Shown here one piece after another: positions 52,495-59,847 of a DNA stretch of 64,000 bases (positions are counted from its first letter, which is position 1; the number at the start of each line of letters is the position of its first letter). This DNA is from Saccharopolyspora galaxeae. GTDB lineage: Bacteria; Actinomycetota; Actinomycetes; Mycobacteriales; Pseudonocardiaceae. The notes below the pieces were generated by a model, which saw only the letters and a list, made by a program, of their open reading frames with translations, made no database searches and was not told the DNA's origin. Made by a program: the position numbers and the translations under genes. The stretch spans positions 1 through 64,000 of the forward strand of contig NZ_JADDUE010000013.1 of NCBI RefSeq assembly GCF_016526145.1. The letters are read 5' to 3'.

Positions 52495-53606
52495 CGGCCG
52501 GCGAGTTCCGCATCGACGAGCACGACGCCGCGCCGGCTCGCACCCGTGGCCAGATCGGCGAACGCGGTGTTGATCTCGTCGAAGCGGTAGGTCTTCGAGA
52601 TCAGCTCGTCGATCGGCAGCTTGCCGGTGCCGAACTGGTTCAGCAGCTTCGGGATGTCATGGGCCGGGCGGCTGGAGCCGTAGAGGCTGCCGGTCAGGTA
52701 CTTCTCCTCGCGCACGAACCGCGCGGCGGGAACGCTCGCGTAGGCCGTGGCTGCGGGAACACCGACGCACACCACGCTGCCGCCCGGTGCGGTGGCGTCG
52801 AACGCCTGCTCCAGCAAGCCTTCCTTGCCGACCGCGTCGATGGTCACGTCAGCGCCGCCGTTGAGCCCGCGCACCTCGGCGACCACGTCGTCCTCCGGCG
52901 CCAGCACGCGCGTTGCTCCGAACAGCACGGCGCCCGCGCGCTTGTCCGGGTGCGGCTCGACGACCACGATCTCGTCCGCCCCGGACAGCCGCGCTGCCAT
53001 GATCGCGCTGAGTCCGACCCCGCCCGCGCCGTAGACGAGCACCACGTCGCCCGGCGCCACCCGGGCGCGGTTCACCACGGCGCCGTAACCGGTGAGCACT
53101 CCGCAGCCGACGAGTGCGGCGACCGGAAATGGGATCGTTGCGGGGATTTTGATGGCACTGGCGGCAGGAACCACCGTGTTCTCGGAGAACGTGGACAGGA
53201 ACGAGTAGTGGTGGACGTCGCGCTCGCCGTCGTGCATCCGGACGGTCCCGTCCAGCAAGGTGCCCGCCAGCAGCGCGGGCGCGCTGGCCGTGCACAGCAC
53301 CGGGCGGCCCGCTTGGCAGTAGCGGCACCGGCCGCAGCTGGGCAGCCAGCACAGCGCGACGTGGTCACCGACCTCGACGTGCCCGACTCCGGCACCGACC
53401 GCGGTGACGACGCCGGCCCCCTCGTGGCCGAGGACGGCGGGCAGCGGCGACGGGATGCGCCCGCTGATCGTGTGCGCGTCGCTGGCGCACACGCCGGTCG
53501 CGGCGATCCGCACCGCGACTTCTCCCGGGCGGGGCTCGTCCAGGCGGAGCGTGCGGAATGCGAGCGGGGCGGCGGTCTCTTCGAGGACCGCGGCACGAGT
53601 TTCCAT
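52491..53606 (-). CDS. Zinc-dependent alcohol dehydrogenase, class III-like / NDMA-type
   Basis: 371 residues from the ATG at 53606 (GAGGAG upstream). Catalytic Zn ligands in GVCASDAHTISG and GHEGAGVVTAVG, structural Zn quartet CGRCRYCQAGRPVLC, NAD fold VLVYGAGGVGLSAIMAA. The SFLSTFSENTVVPAASAIKI region and overall spacing resemble class III and mycofactocin-linked NDMA-dependent ADHs. Paired with a Fae-like protein, formaldehyde or an alcohol giving it is a plausible substrate; whether its NAD is tightly bound cannot be judged by eye. Confidence 0.88.
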   Translation of the reverse strand: METRAAVLEETAAPLAFRTLRLDEPRPGEVAVRIAATGVCASDAHTISGRIPSPLPAVLGHEGAGVVTAVGAGVGHVEVGDHVALCWLPSCGRCRYCQAGRPVLCTASAPALLAGTLLDGTVRMHDGERDVHHYSFLSTFSENTVVPAASAIKIPATIPFPVAALVGCGVLTGYGAVVNRARVAPGDVVLVYGAGGVGLSAIMAARLSGADEIVVVEPHPDKRAGAVLFGATRVLAPEDDVVAEVRGLNGGADVTIDAVGKEGLLEQAFDATAPGGSVVCVGVPAATAYASVPAARFVREEKYLTGSLYGSSRPAHDIPKLLNQFGTGKLPIDELISKTYRFDEINTAFADLATGASRRGVVLVDAELAGR

Positions 53607-53656
53607 TCGAGCAACTCCTCGGGAATCGTTGAGACGGGGCCACTCGAACGACATTC

Positions 53657-53672
53657 GTTCCACATGTGGAAC
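53657..53672. promoter_or_regulatory. Perfect 16-bp palindrome upstream of the Zn-ADH
   Basis: GTTCCACATGTGGAAC, self-complementary over its full length, 51 bases before the ADH start on the leftward strand. IclR-family operators are often such TTCCA/TGGAA dyads, and an IclR-type DNA-binding protein is encoded two frames downstream in the same operon. Probable operator. Confidence 0.7.
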
Positions 53673-53864
53673 ACGTTTCTCGGGGGCCGCGCAGAGTGTG
53701 GATATCGGTTACCCGGAGTGTCAATAGGACGTTGAGGCGGGCGCCGCCCGCCCTTGCCGAATGCCCTCCCCGCAGCACCGCCCGCCGACCAGCACCCGGC
53801 TCGACCCTGGCGCGGCCCCGCGCACGATCGCCGCCACAGCCCGGAAAAACCGGACCAGCGCGTC

Positions 53865-53894
53865 TTGACGCCCGCGTCCGGCCGCGGCTACGCT
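53865..53894 (+). promoter_or_regulatory. Promoter for the polyol operon
   Basis: TTGACG at 53865-53870 and TACGCT at 53889-53894 with an 18-bp spacer. It points right toward the MFS gene and places the start of transcription near 53901-53903, about 35 bases before the terminator stem. Nothing else in this gap points rightward. Confidence 0.5.
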
Positions 53895-53936
53895 CCCGCG
53901 AACAGCACAACTGAAAACCACGTTACTAAGAGACCC

Positions 53937-53986
53937 AGAGAACAGTAACCCCATTCGAAGCACGGGGGATGCTGTTCTCTTTTTTT
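53937..53986 (+). terminator. Leader terminator (attenuator) ahead of the MFS gene
   Basis: AGAGAACAG at 53937-53945 pairs perfectly with CTGTTCTCT at 53972-53980, with an inner CCCC/GGGG stem, then seven T at 53980-53986: a textbook intrinsic terminator. No rightward gene lies upstream, so it cuts the leader of the operon starting at 54022. An alternative stem, GTTAC (53922-53926) with GTAAC (53945-53949), overlaps its left arm and could act against it. The operon ends with a GlpP antiterminator gene. Confidence 0.85.
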
Positions 53987-54021
53987 GTGCCCGGCAGGGC
54001 CCCACAACGAGGTGGAGGCAG

Positions 54022-55302
54022 GTGAGCGATGTGCGGAGACGGCTGAGTTATCTGCTGCTGTGCACGTCCGGCGGGGTCATATTCCAGGTGGCCTACATCA
54101 GATTCGTTTTCCTGGAACCGACCTATCAGGCGCTCGGACTCAGCGGACCGGAATACGGCGACATCATGTCGGTGTTCGGCGCGGTCGCCGCGGTGATGTA
54201 CTTCGCGGGTGGCTGGTTCGCCGACCGGTTCGCCCCGCGTGCGCTCGTCGCGACGGCGCTGACGATCACCGGGCTCGCCGACCTGGCGCTGATCGCCGTG
54301 CCCGGCTACGCCACCGCGCTGCTCGCGCACGTCGTCATGGCCTTCGCCGGGATGGCGCTCTATTGGCCTGCGCTGGTGCGCGCGATCGGCTCGTTCGGTT
54401 CCTCCGCGCAGCAAGGCAGGTTGTTCGGCTTCCTGGAGGCGATCCGCGGCATCACATCGACGGTGATCAGCGGGATCGCCGCGTTGCTGATCGGGACCGC
54501 GCTCGCCCCGGCAACAGGGGTGCGCGCGCTGATCGGGACCTATGGCGTGCTGTGCCTGGTGCTGGCGGGCCTGATCTGGCTCGCGCTGCGCGGCCCGGCC
54601 GACGGCATCGCGAGCGGCGAACGTTCGGCCCTGTCGGTGCGCGATCTGGCCGCGGCCGCGCGGAACAAGTACACCTGGCTGCTCGGCGGATCGATCATGC
54701 TGATGTACTGCTTCTACACCACGCTGGGCTACTTCTCCCCGCTGCTGCAGCACGAATTCGGCGTCACGGCCGCCATGATCGGCGTGCTCGGCGTCGTGCG
54801 CAGCTACGTGTTCCAGTTCGTCGCGGGGCCGCTCGGCGGGTTCTGCGTGGACAAGGTGACCCGGTCCACTCCCCGCTTCCTGCGGCTGGCGTTCGTCGCA
54901 GCAGCGGTGTGCGTGGTCGTGCTGCTGTTCCTGCCGCGCGAATCAGGGTTGAAGTGGGTCGCGGTGGCGCTGATGTTCGCGCTGTCGCTCGTGGTCTTCG
55001 CCAGCCGCGGGGTGTACTGGGCGAGCATGACCGAGGCCCGCATCCCCGAGCACCAGCGGGGCGGCGTGATCGGCCTCGCCTCGGGACTGGCCTACCTGCC
55101 GGATGCGTTCCTGCCCGGTCTCGTCGCCAGGTGGATCGGCGACCCCGGCACGGGCACGGCCGCGCAAGGCGGCTACGGCATCTTGTTCGGCGTGCTGGCC
55201 GGTGCCGCCGTCCTGGGGATCGCGCTGACCACGCTGACGCTGCGCGTGCAGCGACATGAGCCGGACGCCGGACCGCAGCCGCGGCCGGCCGCGGTGCGCT
55301 GA
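54022..55302 (+). CDS. MFS transporter (polyol-type operon)
   Basis: 426 residues from the GTG at 54022 (GGAGG-type site upstream). Twelve membrane segments by eye, with the A-like loop GGWFADRFAPRALVAT and matching loop GGFCVDKVTRSTPRF in the second half. Closest in feel to sugar phosphate/nitrate-type and polyol MFS uptake proteins. First gene of a tight operon with SDR, FAD oxidase and kinase; likely imports their substrate. Confidence 0.85.
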   Translation: MSDVRRRLSYLLLCTSGGVIFQVAYIRFVFLEPTYQALGLSGPEYGDIMSVFGAVAAVMYFAGGWFADRFAPRALVATALTITGLADLALIAVPGYATALLAHVVMAFAGMALYWPALVRAIGSFGSSAQQGRLFGFLEAIRGITSTVISGIAALLIGTALAPATGVRALIGTYGVLCLVLAGLIWLALRGPADGIASGERSALSVRDLAAAARNKYTWLLGGSIMLMYCFYTTLGYFSPLLQHEFGVTAAMIGVLGVVRSYVFQFVAGPLGGFCVDKVTRSTPRFLRLAFVAAAVCVVVLLFLPRESGLKWVAVALMFALSLVVFASRGVYWASMTEARIPEHQRGGVIGLASGLAYLPDAFLPGLVARWIGDPGTGTAAQGGYGILFGVLAGAAVLGIALTTLTLRVQRHEPDAGPQPRPAAVR

Positions 55303-55334
55303 CCGACCCGGCTCCTGCACGGAAAGGATTCTCG

Positions 55335-56111
55335 TTGGACATCCAGGACTTCTCCCTCGACCTGTTCTCGCTGCGCGGCCGCAACGCCATCGTCACGGGC
55401 GGCAACACGGGACTCGGCCGGGCGTTCACGGTTGCGCTGGCGAAAGCGGGCGCGAACGTCTTCGCGCCCACCGTCGCAGACGACGGCGGCACGACCCGGC
55501 AACTGGTCGAGGAAACGGGTGCTCGTCTGGAGACGCAGGAGATCGACCTCACCGGGCCGGGTGCTCCCGAGCGGGTCGTGGAGTCCTGTGTGGACGCATT
55601 CGGCTCGGTCGACGTACTGGTCAACTCGGCAGGCATCGCCGAGCTCGCGCCGGTCGCGGAGTTCGGCAGGCAGCACTGGGACCCGATGATCGCGCTGAAC
55701 CTGACCGCGCCGTTCGAACTCGGCTGGTGCGCCGGGCGCCGCATGGCGCAGCAGGGCCGCGGCAAGATCATCAACATCGCGTCGCTGTTCTCGTTCCTCG
55801 GCGGCCAAAGCTCACCGGCCTACGCCGCTACCAAGCACGGCATCGTCGGCTTCACCAGGGCCTACTGCGACGAGCTCGGCGCGCACAACGTCCAGTGCAA
55901 CGCGATCGCACCCGGATACTTCGCCACCCCGCTCACCGAGCGGACCCGGGCCGACCCCGCGCAGAACCAGCGGGTGCTCGAGCACATCCCCGCCGCACGT
56001 TGGGGCGAACTGGGCGACTTGATGGGCGCGACGGTCTTCCTCGCCAGCCGCGCCTCCGACTACGTCAACGGGCACGTCCTGAGCGTGGACGGCGGCTACC
56101 TCACCCGATGA
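55335..56111 (+). CDS. SDR oxidoreductase (KduD/gluconate dehydrogenase-like)
   Basis: 258 residues from a TTG at 55335 preceded by GGAAAGGA. Cofactor motif IVTGGNTGLGRAFTVALA, NSAG motif VLVNSAGIAEL, catalytic Ser in IINIASLFSFL and YAATK at the active site. The N-terminal SLDLFSLRGRNAIVTGG is typical of KduD-like sugar/polyol dehydrogenases. Ends in an ATGA overlap with the FAD oxidase. Confidence 0.88.
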   Translation: MDIQDFSLDLFSLRGRNAIVTGGNTGLGRAFTVALAKAGANVFAPTVADDGGTTRQLVEETGARLETQEIDLTGPGAPERVVESCVDAFGSVDVLVNSAGIAELAPVAEFGRQHWDPMIALNLTAPFELGWCAGRRMAQQGRGKIINIASLFSFLGGQSSPAYAATKHGIVGFTRAYCDELGAHNVQCNAIAPGYFATPLTERTRADPAQNQRVLEHIPAARWGELGDLMGATVFLASRASDYVNGHVLSVDGGYLTR

Positions 56112-57586
56112 CCCGAAGCACCGAGAGCACGGAGACCGAAGTGGACAACAACGCCATCATCGACGAGCTGCGCGAGATCGCGGGCCCGCAGCGGGTGGAC
56201 ACCGACGAGCAGCTGCTGCGGGAGGCCAGCGTCGACCGCTTCAAGAAGTACACCGCGGTCCACGGCATCTACGACGGGCCGCTACCGCTGGCGATCGTGC
56301 GCGCGGGCAGCGCCGAGCAGGTGGCCGCGGTCCTGGCGTTCGCGAACGAGCACGGCGTCAACATCGTCGCCCGCACCGGTCGCACCGGAACCGAGGGCGG
56401 ACTCGAAACCAGTCACGAGCGGACCGTCGTGCTGGACGGGTCCGGCATGGCCGAGATCGTGCGCATCGATCCGGTCGACATGCAGGCCACCGCCCAGTGC
56501 GGCACTCCGCTGCAAGTGTTGGAGCAGCGCGTGCGCGAGTTCGGGCTCACCACCGGGCACTCGCCGCAATCCAAGCCGCAGGCGCAGCTGGGCGGGCTGG
56601 TCGCCACCCGCTCGATCGGCCAGTTCTCCACGCTCTACGGCGGGATCGAGGACATGGTCGTCGGCCTGGAAGCGGTGTTCCCGGACGGCTCGATCAGCCG
56701 GATCAAGAACGTGCCGCGCCGCGCCGCGGGACCGGACATCCGCCACGTCGTGATCGGCAACGAGGGCGCGCTGTGCTTCGTCACCGAGGTCACGGTGAAG
56801 TTGTTCGCGCACCGGCCGGAGAACGACCACTTCCACGGCTACCTGCTCGACGACGTTCGCACCGGGATCGAGATCCTGCGCGAGATCGTGACCGCCGGTT
56901 ACCGGCCTTCGGTGGCGCGGGTCTACTCCGAGCAGGACGCCGCCCAGCACTTCGCGCACTTCGCCGACGGCAAGTGCGTCGCGGTCTTCCTCGCCGAAGG
57001 ACCGGCCGGGCTCGCCGAGGCCACCAGCGCGGAGATCGACCGGGTGGTGCGCGAGCACGCGCACGAACGCGTCGAGCCGGAATTGATCCGCGAGTGGTTC
57101 GACGACCTGAACTGGGGCCCGGACAAGATCCTCGCCGAACAGCGGACCATGCTCGCCGAACGGCGACTCGGCTACACCACGGAGGTATCCGCCAACTGGT
57201 CGGTGATCGGCGACATCTACGAGGCCGTCATCGCCCGGATCACCGCGGAATTCCCGCGCTTCGCGGACATCACGCTGCTCGGCGGGCACTCCTCGCACAG
57301 CTACCAGACCGGCACCAACATGTACTTCGTCTACGACTACCGCATCAATTGCGAGCCGCGGGAGGAGATCATCGAGTACCACGTCCCGCTCAACGCGATC
57401 ATCGTCGAGGAGACGCTGGCCCGCGGCGGATCGATGGTGCACCACCACGGCATCGGGAAGTACCGCGCGCCGTGGACCGAGCAGGAGCACGGCAGTGCCT
57501 ACCCGGTGCTGCGCAAGCTCAAGGACGCCTACGACCCCAACGGAATCATGAACCCGGGCACCATCTTCCCCACCGGAGACCGGTGA
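56108..57586 (+). CDS. FAD-linked oxidase (GlcD/alkyl-DHAP-synthase-like)
   Basis: 492 residues from the ATG at 56108. FAD-PCMH domain: VAAVLAFANEHGVNIVARTG, GLTTGHSPQSKPQAQLGGLV, ATRSIGQFSTLYGGIEDMVV, and the C-terminal cap ends MVHHHGIGKYRAPW and YDPNGIMNPGTIFP with conserved His. Comparable enzymes oxidise 2-hydroxyacids or act on alkyl-DHAP. In an operon with an FGGY kinase and a GlpP regulator it may oxidise a phosphorylated polyol, filling the role GlpD has for glycerol-3-phosphate. Confidence 0.87.
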   Translation: MTRSTESTETEVDNNAIIDELREIAGPQRVDTDEQLLREASVDRFKKYTAVHGIYDGPLPLAIVRAGSAEQVAAVLAFANEHGVNIVARTGRTGTEGGLETSHERTVVLDGSGMAEIVRIDPVDMQATAQCGTPLQVLEQRVREFGLTTGHSPQSKPQAQLGGLVATRSIGQFSTLYGGIEDMVVGLEAVFPDGSISRIKNVPRRAAGPDIRHVVIGNEGALCFVTEVTVKLFAHRPENDHFHGYLLDDVRTGIEILREIVTAGYRPSVARVYSEQDAAQHFAHFADGKCVAVFLAEGPAGLAEATSAEIDRVVREHAHERVEPELIREWFDDLNWGPDKILAEQRTMLAERRLGYTTEVSANWSVIGDIYEAVIARITAEFPRFADITLLGGHSSHSYQTGTNMYFVYDYRINCEPREEIIEYHVPLNAIIVEETLARGGSMVHHHGIGKYRAPWTEQEHGSAYPVLRKLKDAYDPNGIMNPGTIFPTGDR

Positions 57587-58950
57587 TGGCGGACTACCTG
57601 CTCGGCATCGACAACGGCTCCCAGAGCACCAAGGTCGCCGTGTTCGACACGCGCGGCACAGTGCACGCCCGGGCCCGCGTTCCGTTGCGCCCCAACGATT
57701 CCCCGCGCCCCGGTGTCGTCGAGCATCCGGACGACGACCTGTGGGATTCCATCGGTGCCGCGACCCGCGCGGCGCTGCGCGACTTCGCAGGCGGTCCGGA
57801 GCAGATCCGCGGCGTCGGGATCTGCACGATCCGGTTCTGCCGCGCCATGTTGCGCGCCGACGGCACGCTCGCCCAGCCGGTGCTGAGTTGGATGGACGAA
57901 CGCGTTTCGCGGCCGTACCAGCACGTGAATCCGGACGTCCGCTACGTCACCACGTCTTCCGGCTACATCACCGCGCGGATGACCGGGCGGTTCCGCGACA
58001 CGGCGGCGAACTACCAGGGCGTGTGGCCGATCGACACCGACAGCTGGGACTGGGTCGCAGCACCCGACATCCCGCGGGAGATGCTGTTCGAGCTCGTGCA
58101 GCCCGGCGAGAAGCTCGGCACCGTCACCGCGCGAGCAGCCGCGCACACCGGGCTGCCGGAAGGTCTGCCGGTGTTCGCCACGGCCAACGACAAGGCGGCC
58201 GAGGCGCTCGGCAGCGGCCTCGCCGACGACCGCAGCGTGCTGCTGTCGATGGGCACCTACATCGCCGGCATGACCACCGGAACGCGCAACGTTGCCGACG
58301 CCGAGGCGTTCTGGACCAACTTCGCCTGCCGCCCGCGCGAATACCTCTACGAGAGCCGCGGCATCCGCCGCGGCATGTGGACGGTCAGCTGGCTGCGCGA
58401 CCTGCTCGGCTCCGAAGATTGGCTCAACGAAGGTGCGGCCACCGTACCGGCCGGTTCCGACGGGCTGATCGCGGTGCTGGACTGGCTGGCCCCGGTCGAC
58501 GCGCCGTTCCGCAAGGGCGCGTTCCTCGGATTCGACGGCAGGCAGGGACCGTTCCACATGTACCGGGCGGTGCTCGAAGCGATCGCGCTGACCATGTGCG
58601 CCAACGCGGGCGACATGGCAGGCGAACTGGGCGCGGAGTTCGAGCGAGTGCTGGTCTCCGGCGGTGGCGCCGGATCCGACGTGCTCGTGCAGATCGTCGC
58701 CGACGCGTTCGACCGGCCCGCGCGGCGTGCGCAAGGCGGGGCGGAGCTCGGCTCGGCGATCTGCGCAGGCGTCGGGCTCGGCCTCTTCGCCGGTTTCGAC
58801 GAGGCGGTGGCGGCGATGGTCCGCAATGGCAGCGAGTTCGTTCCCGACCCGGAGGCGCACGAGCAGTACCGGCGGCTGCGCGAGGTGTACCGCGCACTGC
58901 CCGGCCACACCGACCCGCTGTTCGCGTGGCTGGCCACCGCCGGGCGGTGA
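57586..58950 (+). CDS. FGGY-family carbohydrate kinase
   Basis: 454 residues; ATG overlaps the oxidase stop (TGATG). FGGY N-terminal motif YLLGIDNGSQSTKVAVFD, substrate region WMDERVSRPYQHVN and the C-terminal ATP-binding LVSGGGAGSDVLVQIVADAF and GGAELGSAICAGVGLGLFAG. The family phosphorylates glycerol, xylulose, erythritol and similar polyols/ketoses; a unique assignment is not possible. Stops 7 bp before the convergent glpP. Confidence 0.9.
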   Translation: MADYLLGIDNGSQSTKVAVFDTRGTVHARARVPLRPNDSPRPGVVEHPDDDLWDSIGAATRAALRDFAGGPEQIRGVGICTIRFCRAMLRADGTLAQPVLSWMDERVSRPYQHVNPDVRYVTTSSGYITARMTGRFRDTAANYQGVWPIDTDSWDWVAAPDIPREMLFELVQPGEKLGTVTARAAAHTGLPEGLPVFATANDKAAEALGSGLADDRSVLLSMGTYIAGMTTGTRNVADAEAFWTNFACRPREYLYESRGIRRGMWTVSWLRDLLGSEDWLNEGAATVPAGSDGLIAVLDWLAPVDAPFRKGAFLGFDGRQGPFHMYRAVLEAIALTMCANAGDMAGELGAEFERVLVSGGGAGSDVLVQIVADAFDRPARRAQGGAELGSAICAGVGLGLFAGFDEAVAAMVRNGSEFVPDPEAHEQYRRLREVYRALPGHTDPLFAWLATAGR

Positions 58951-58957
58951 AACCCGC

Positions 58958-59530
58958 CTACATCGACCAAACGTCCACATTGGACGAGGCGATGGCGGTC
59001 GCGCCCGCGCTCAGCGCGGCCAGCACGTCGTTCTTGTCGCAGACCAGCCCGCCCGCGATGATCGGCACGTCGGTGTCGTTGCGCAGCCACTCGATCACCC
59101 GCGGCACGCACCCGGGCAGGATTTCGATGTAGTCCGGCCGCGAGATCGCCAACTGCTTGCCGAGGTTGTGGTACGAGAACGAGTCGACGAGGAAGAACCG
59201 GTGCACCGCAAGCAATCCGCGCTTCCGGGCCGCCTTGACGATCGACGCCTTGCTGCTGAGCACCCCGTCCGCCCGGGTGCGTTCGCCCACGAACTCCACG
59301 GCGACGTCGCGGCTTTCCAGCCCCTCGACCATGTCCACGTTCACCAGCACGACCTTCCCGGCCGCGCGCAGCCGGTCGACCAGGTCCGGCAGCGTCAAGA
59401 TCGAGCCGCAGAGCAGGAAGACCACGCCTGGTTCCGAGTCGATGACCGAGCGCGCCCCGGCCTCGTCCTTCACGCTCGCCACGACCGGGGAATCCAACAG
59501 GACATCACGCACCGGCGCACTATGGCACAC
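58958..59530 (-). CDS. glpP: GlpP-type glycerol-3-phosphate-responsive antiterminator
   Basis: 190 residues. Highly characteristic of GlpP, a TIM-barrel RNA-binding antiterminator: VVFLLCGSILTLPDLVDRLR, VLVNVDMVEGLESRDVAVEF, ADGVLSSKASIVKAARKRGL, RFFLVDSFSYHNLGKQLA, DYIEILPGCVPRVIEWLR and IIAGGLVCDKNDVLAALSAG followed by SSN. In Bacillus GlpP binds G3P and prevents termination in glp leaders. Here it converges with the polyol operon whose leader holds an intrinsic terminator, so cognate regulation is very likely. Confidence 0.92.
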   Translation of the reverse strand: MCHSAPVRDVLLDSPVVASVKDEAGARSVIDSEPGVVFLLCGSILTLPDLVDRLRAAGKVVLVNVDMVEGLESRDVAVEFVGERTRADGVLSSKASIVKAARKRGLLAVHRFFLVDSFSYHNLGKQLAISRPDYIEILPGCVPRVIEWLRNDTDVPIIAGGLVCDKNDVLAALSAGATAIASSNVDVWSM

Positions 59531-59606
59531 CGCCCGCCCGCTGCTTCCGCGCCACGGCCCTCGCCCTGCTCGAATCGCCGTCGTAGCCCGCCTGGCGCTA
59601 CGCCGC

Positions 59607-59741
59607 CATGAGCGTCAGCGGGCGGTTTCGGCGGAGCCTGGCCGCACTCGTGTCTTTCCTCGCCGCCGACGAGGCCGGTTTCATCGCCGACCAGATCCAC
59701 ACGCTAGACAGCGGCCGCACGGCCAAGCTGAGCCTGCCTTA
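59607..59741 (+). pseudogene. SDR C-terminal remnant
   Basis: The frame ends FLAADEAGFIADQIHTLDSG then RTAKLSLP and TAG, the usual end of 3-oxoacyl-ACP-reductase-like SDR proteins. Only ~35 residues of homology are left and the ATG at 59607 begins outside it. No catalytic motifs survive. A relic between glpP and the DUF4236 gene. Confidence 0.65.
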
Positions 59742-59847
59742 GCACTACGTCGTGGCGCCCGAACACTCCGTCGCCGCCAACGACAACGGCTGAGAAATGC
59801 GAACGCCGAAACCTGCCGCGGCGATCAGCAGCGTTCGCCCAACGGGT

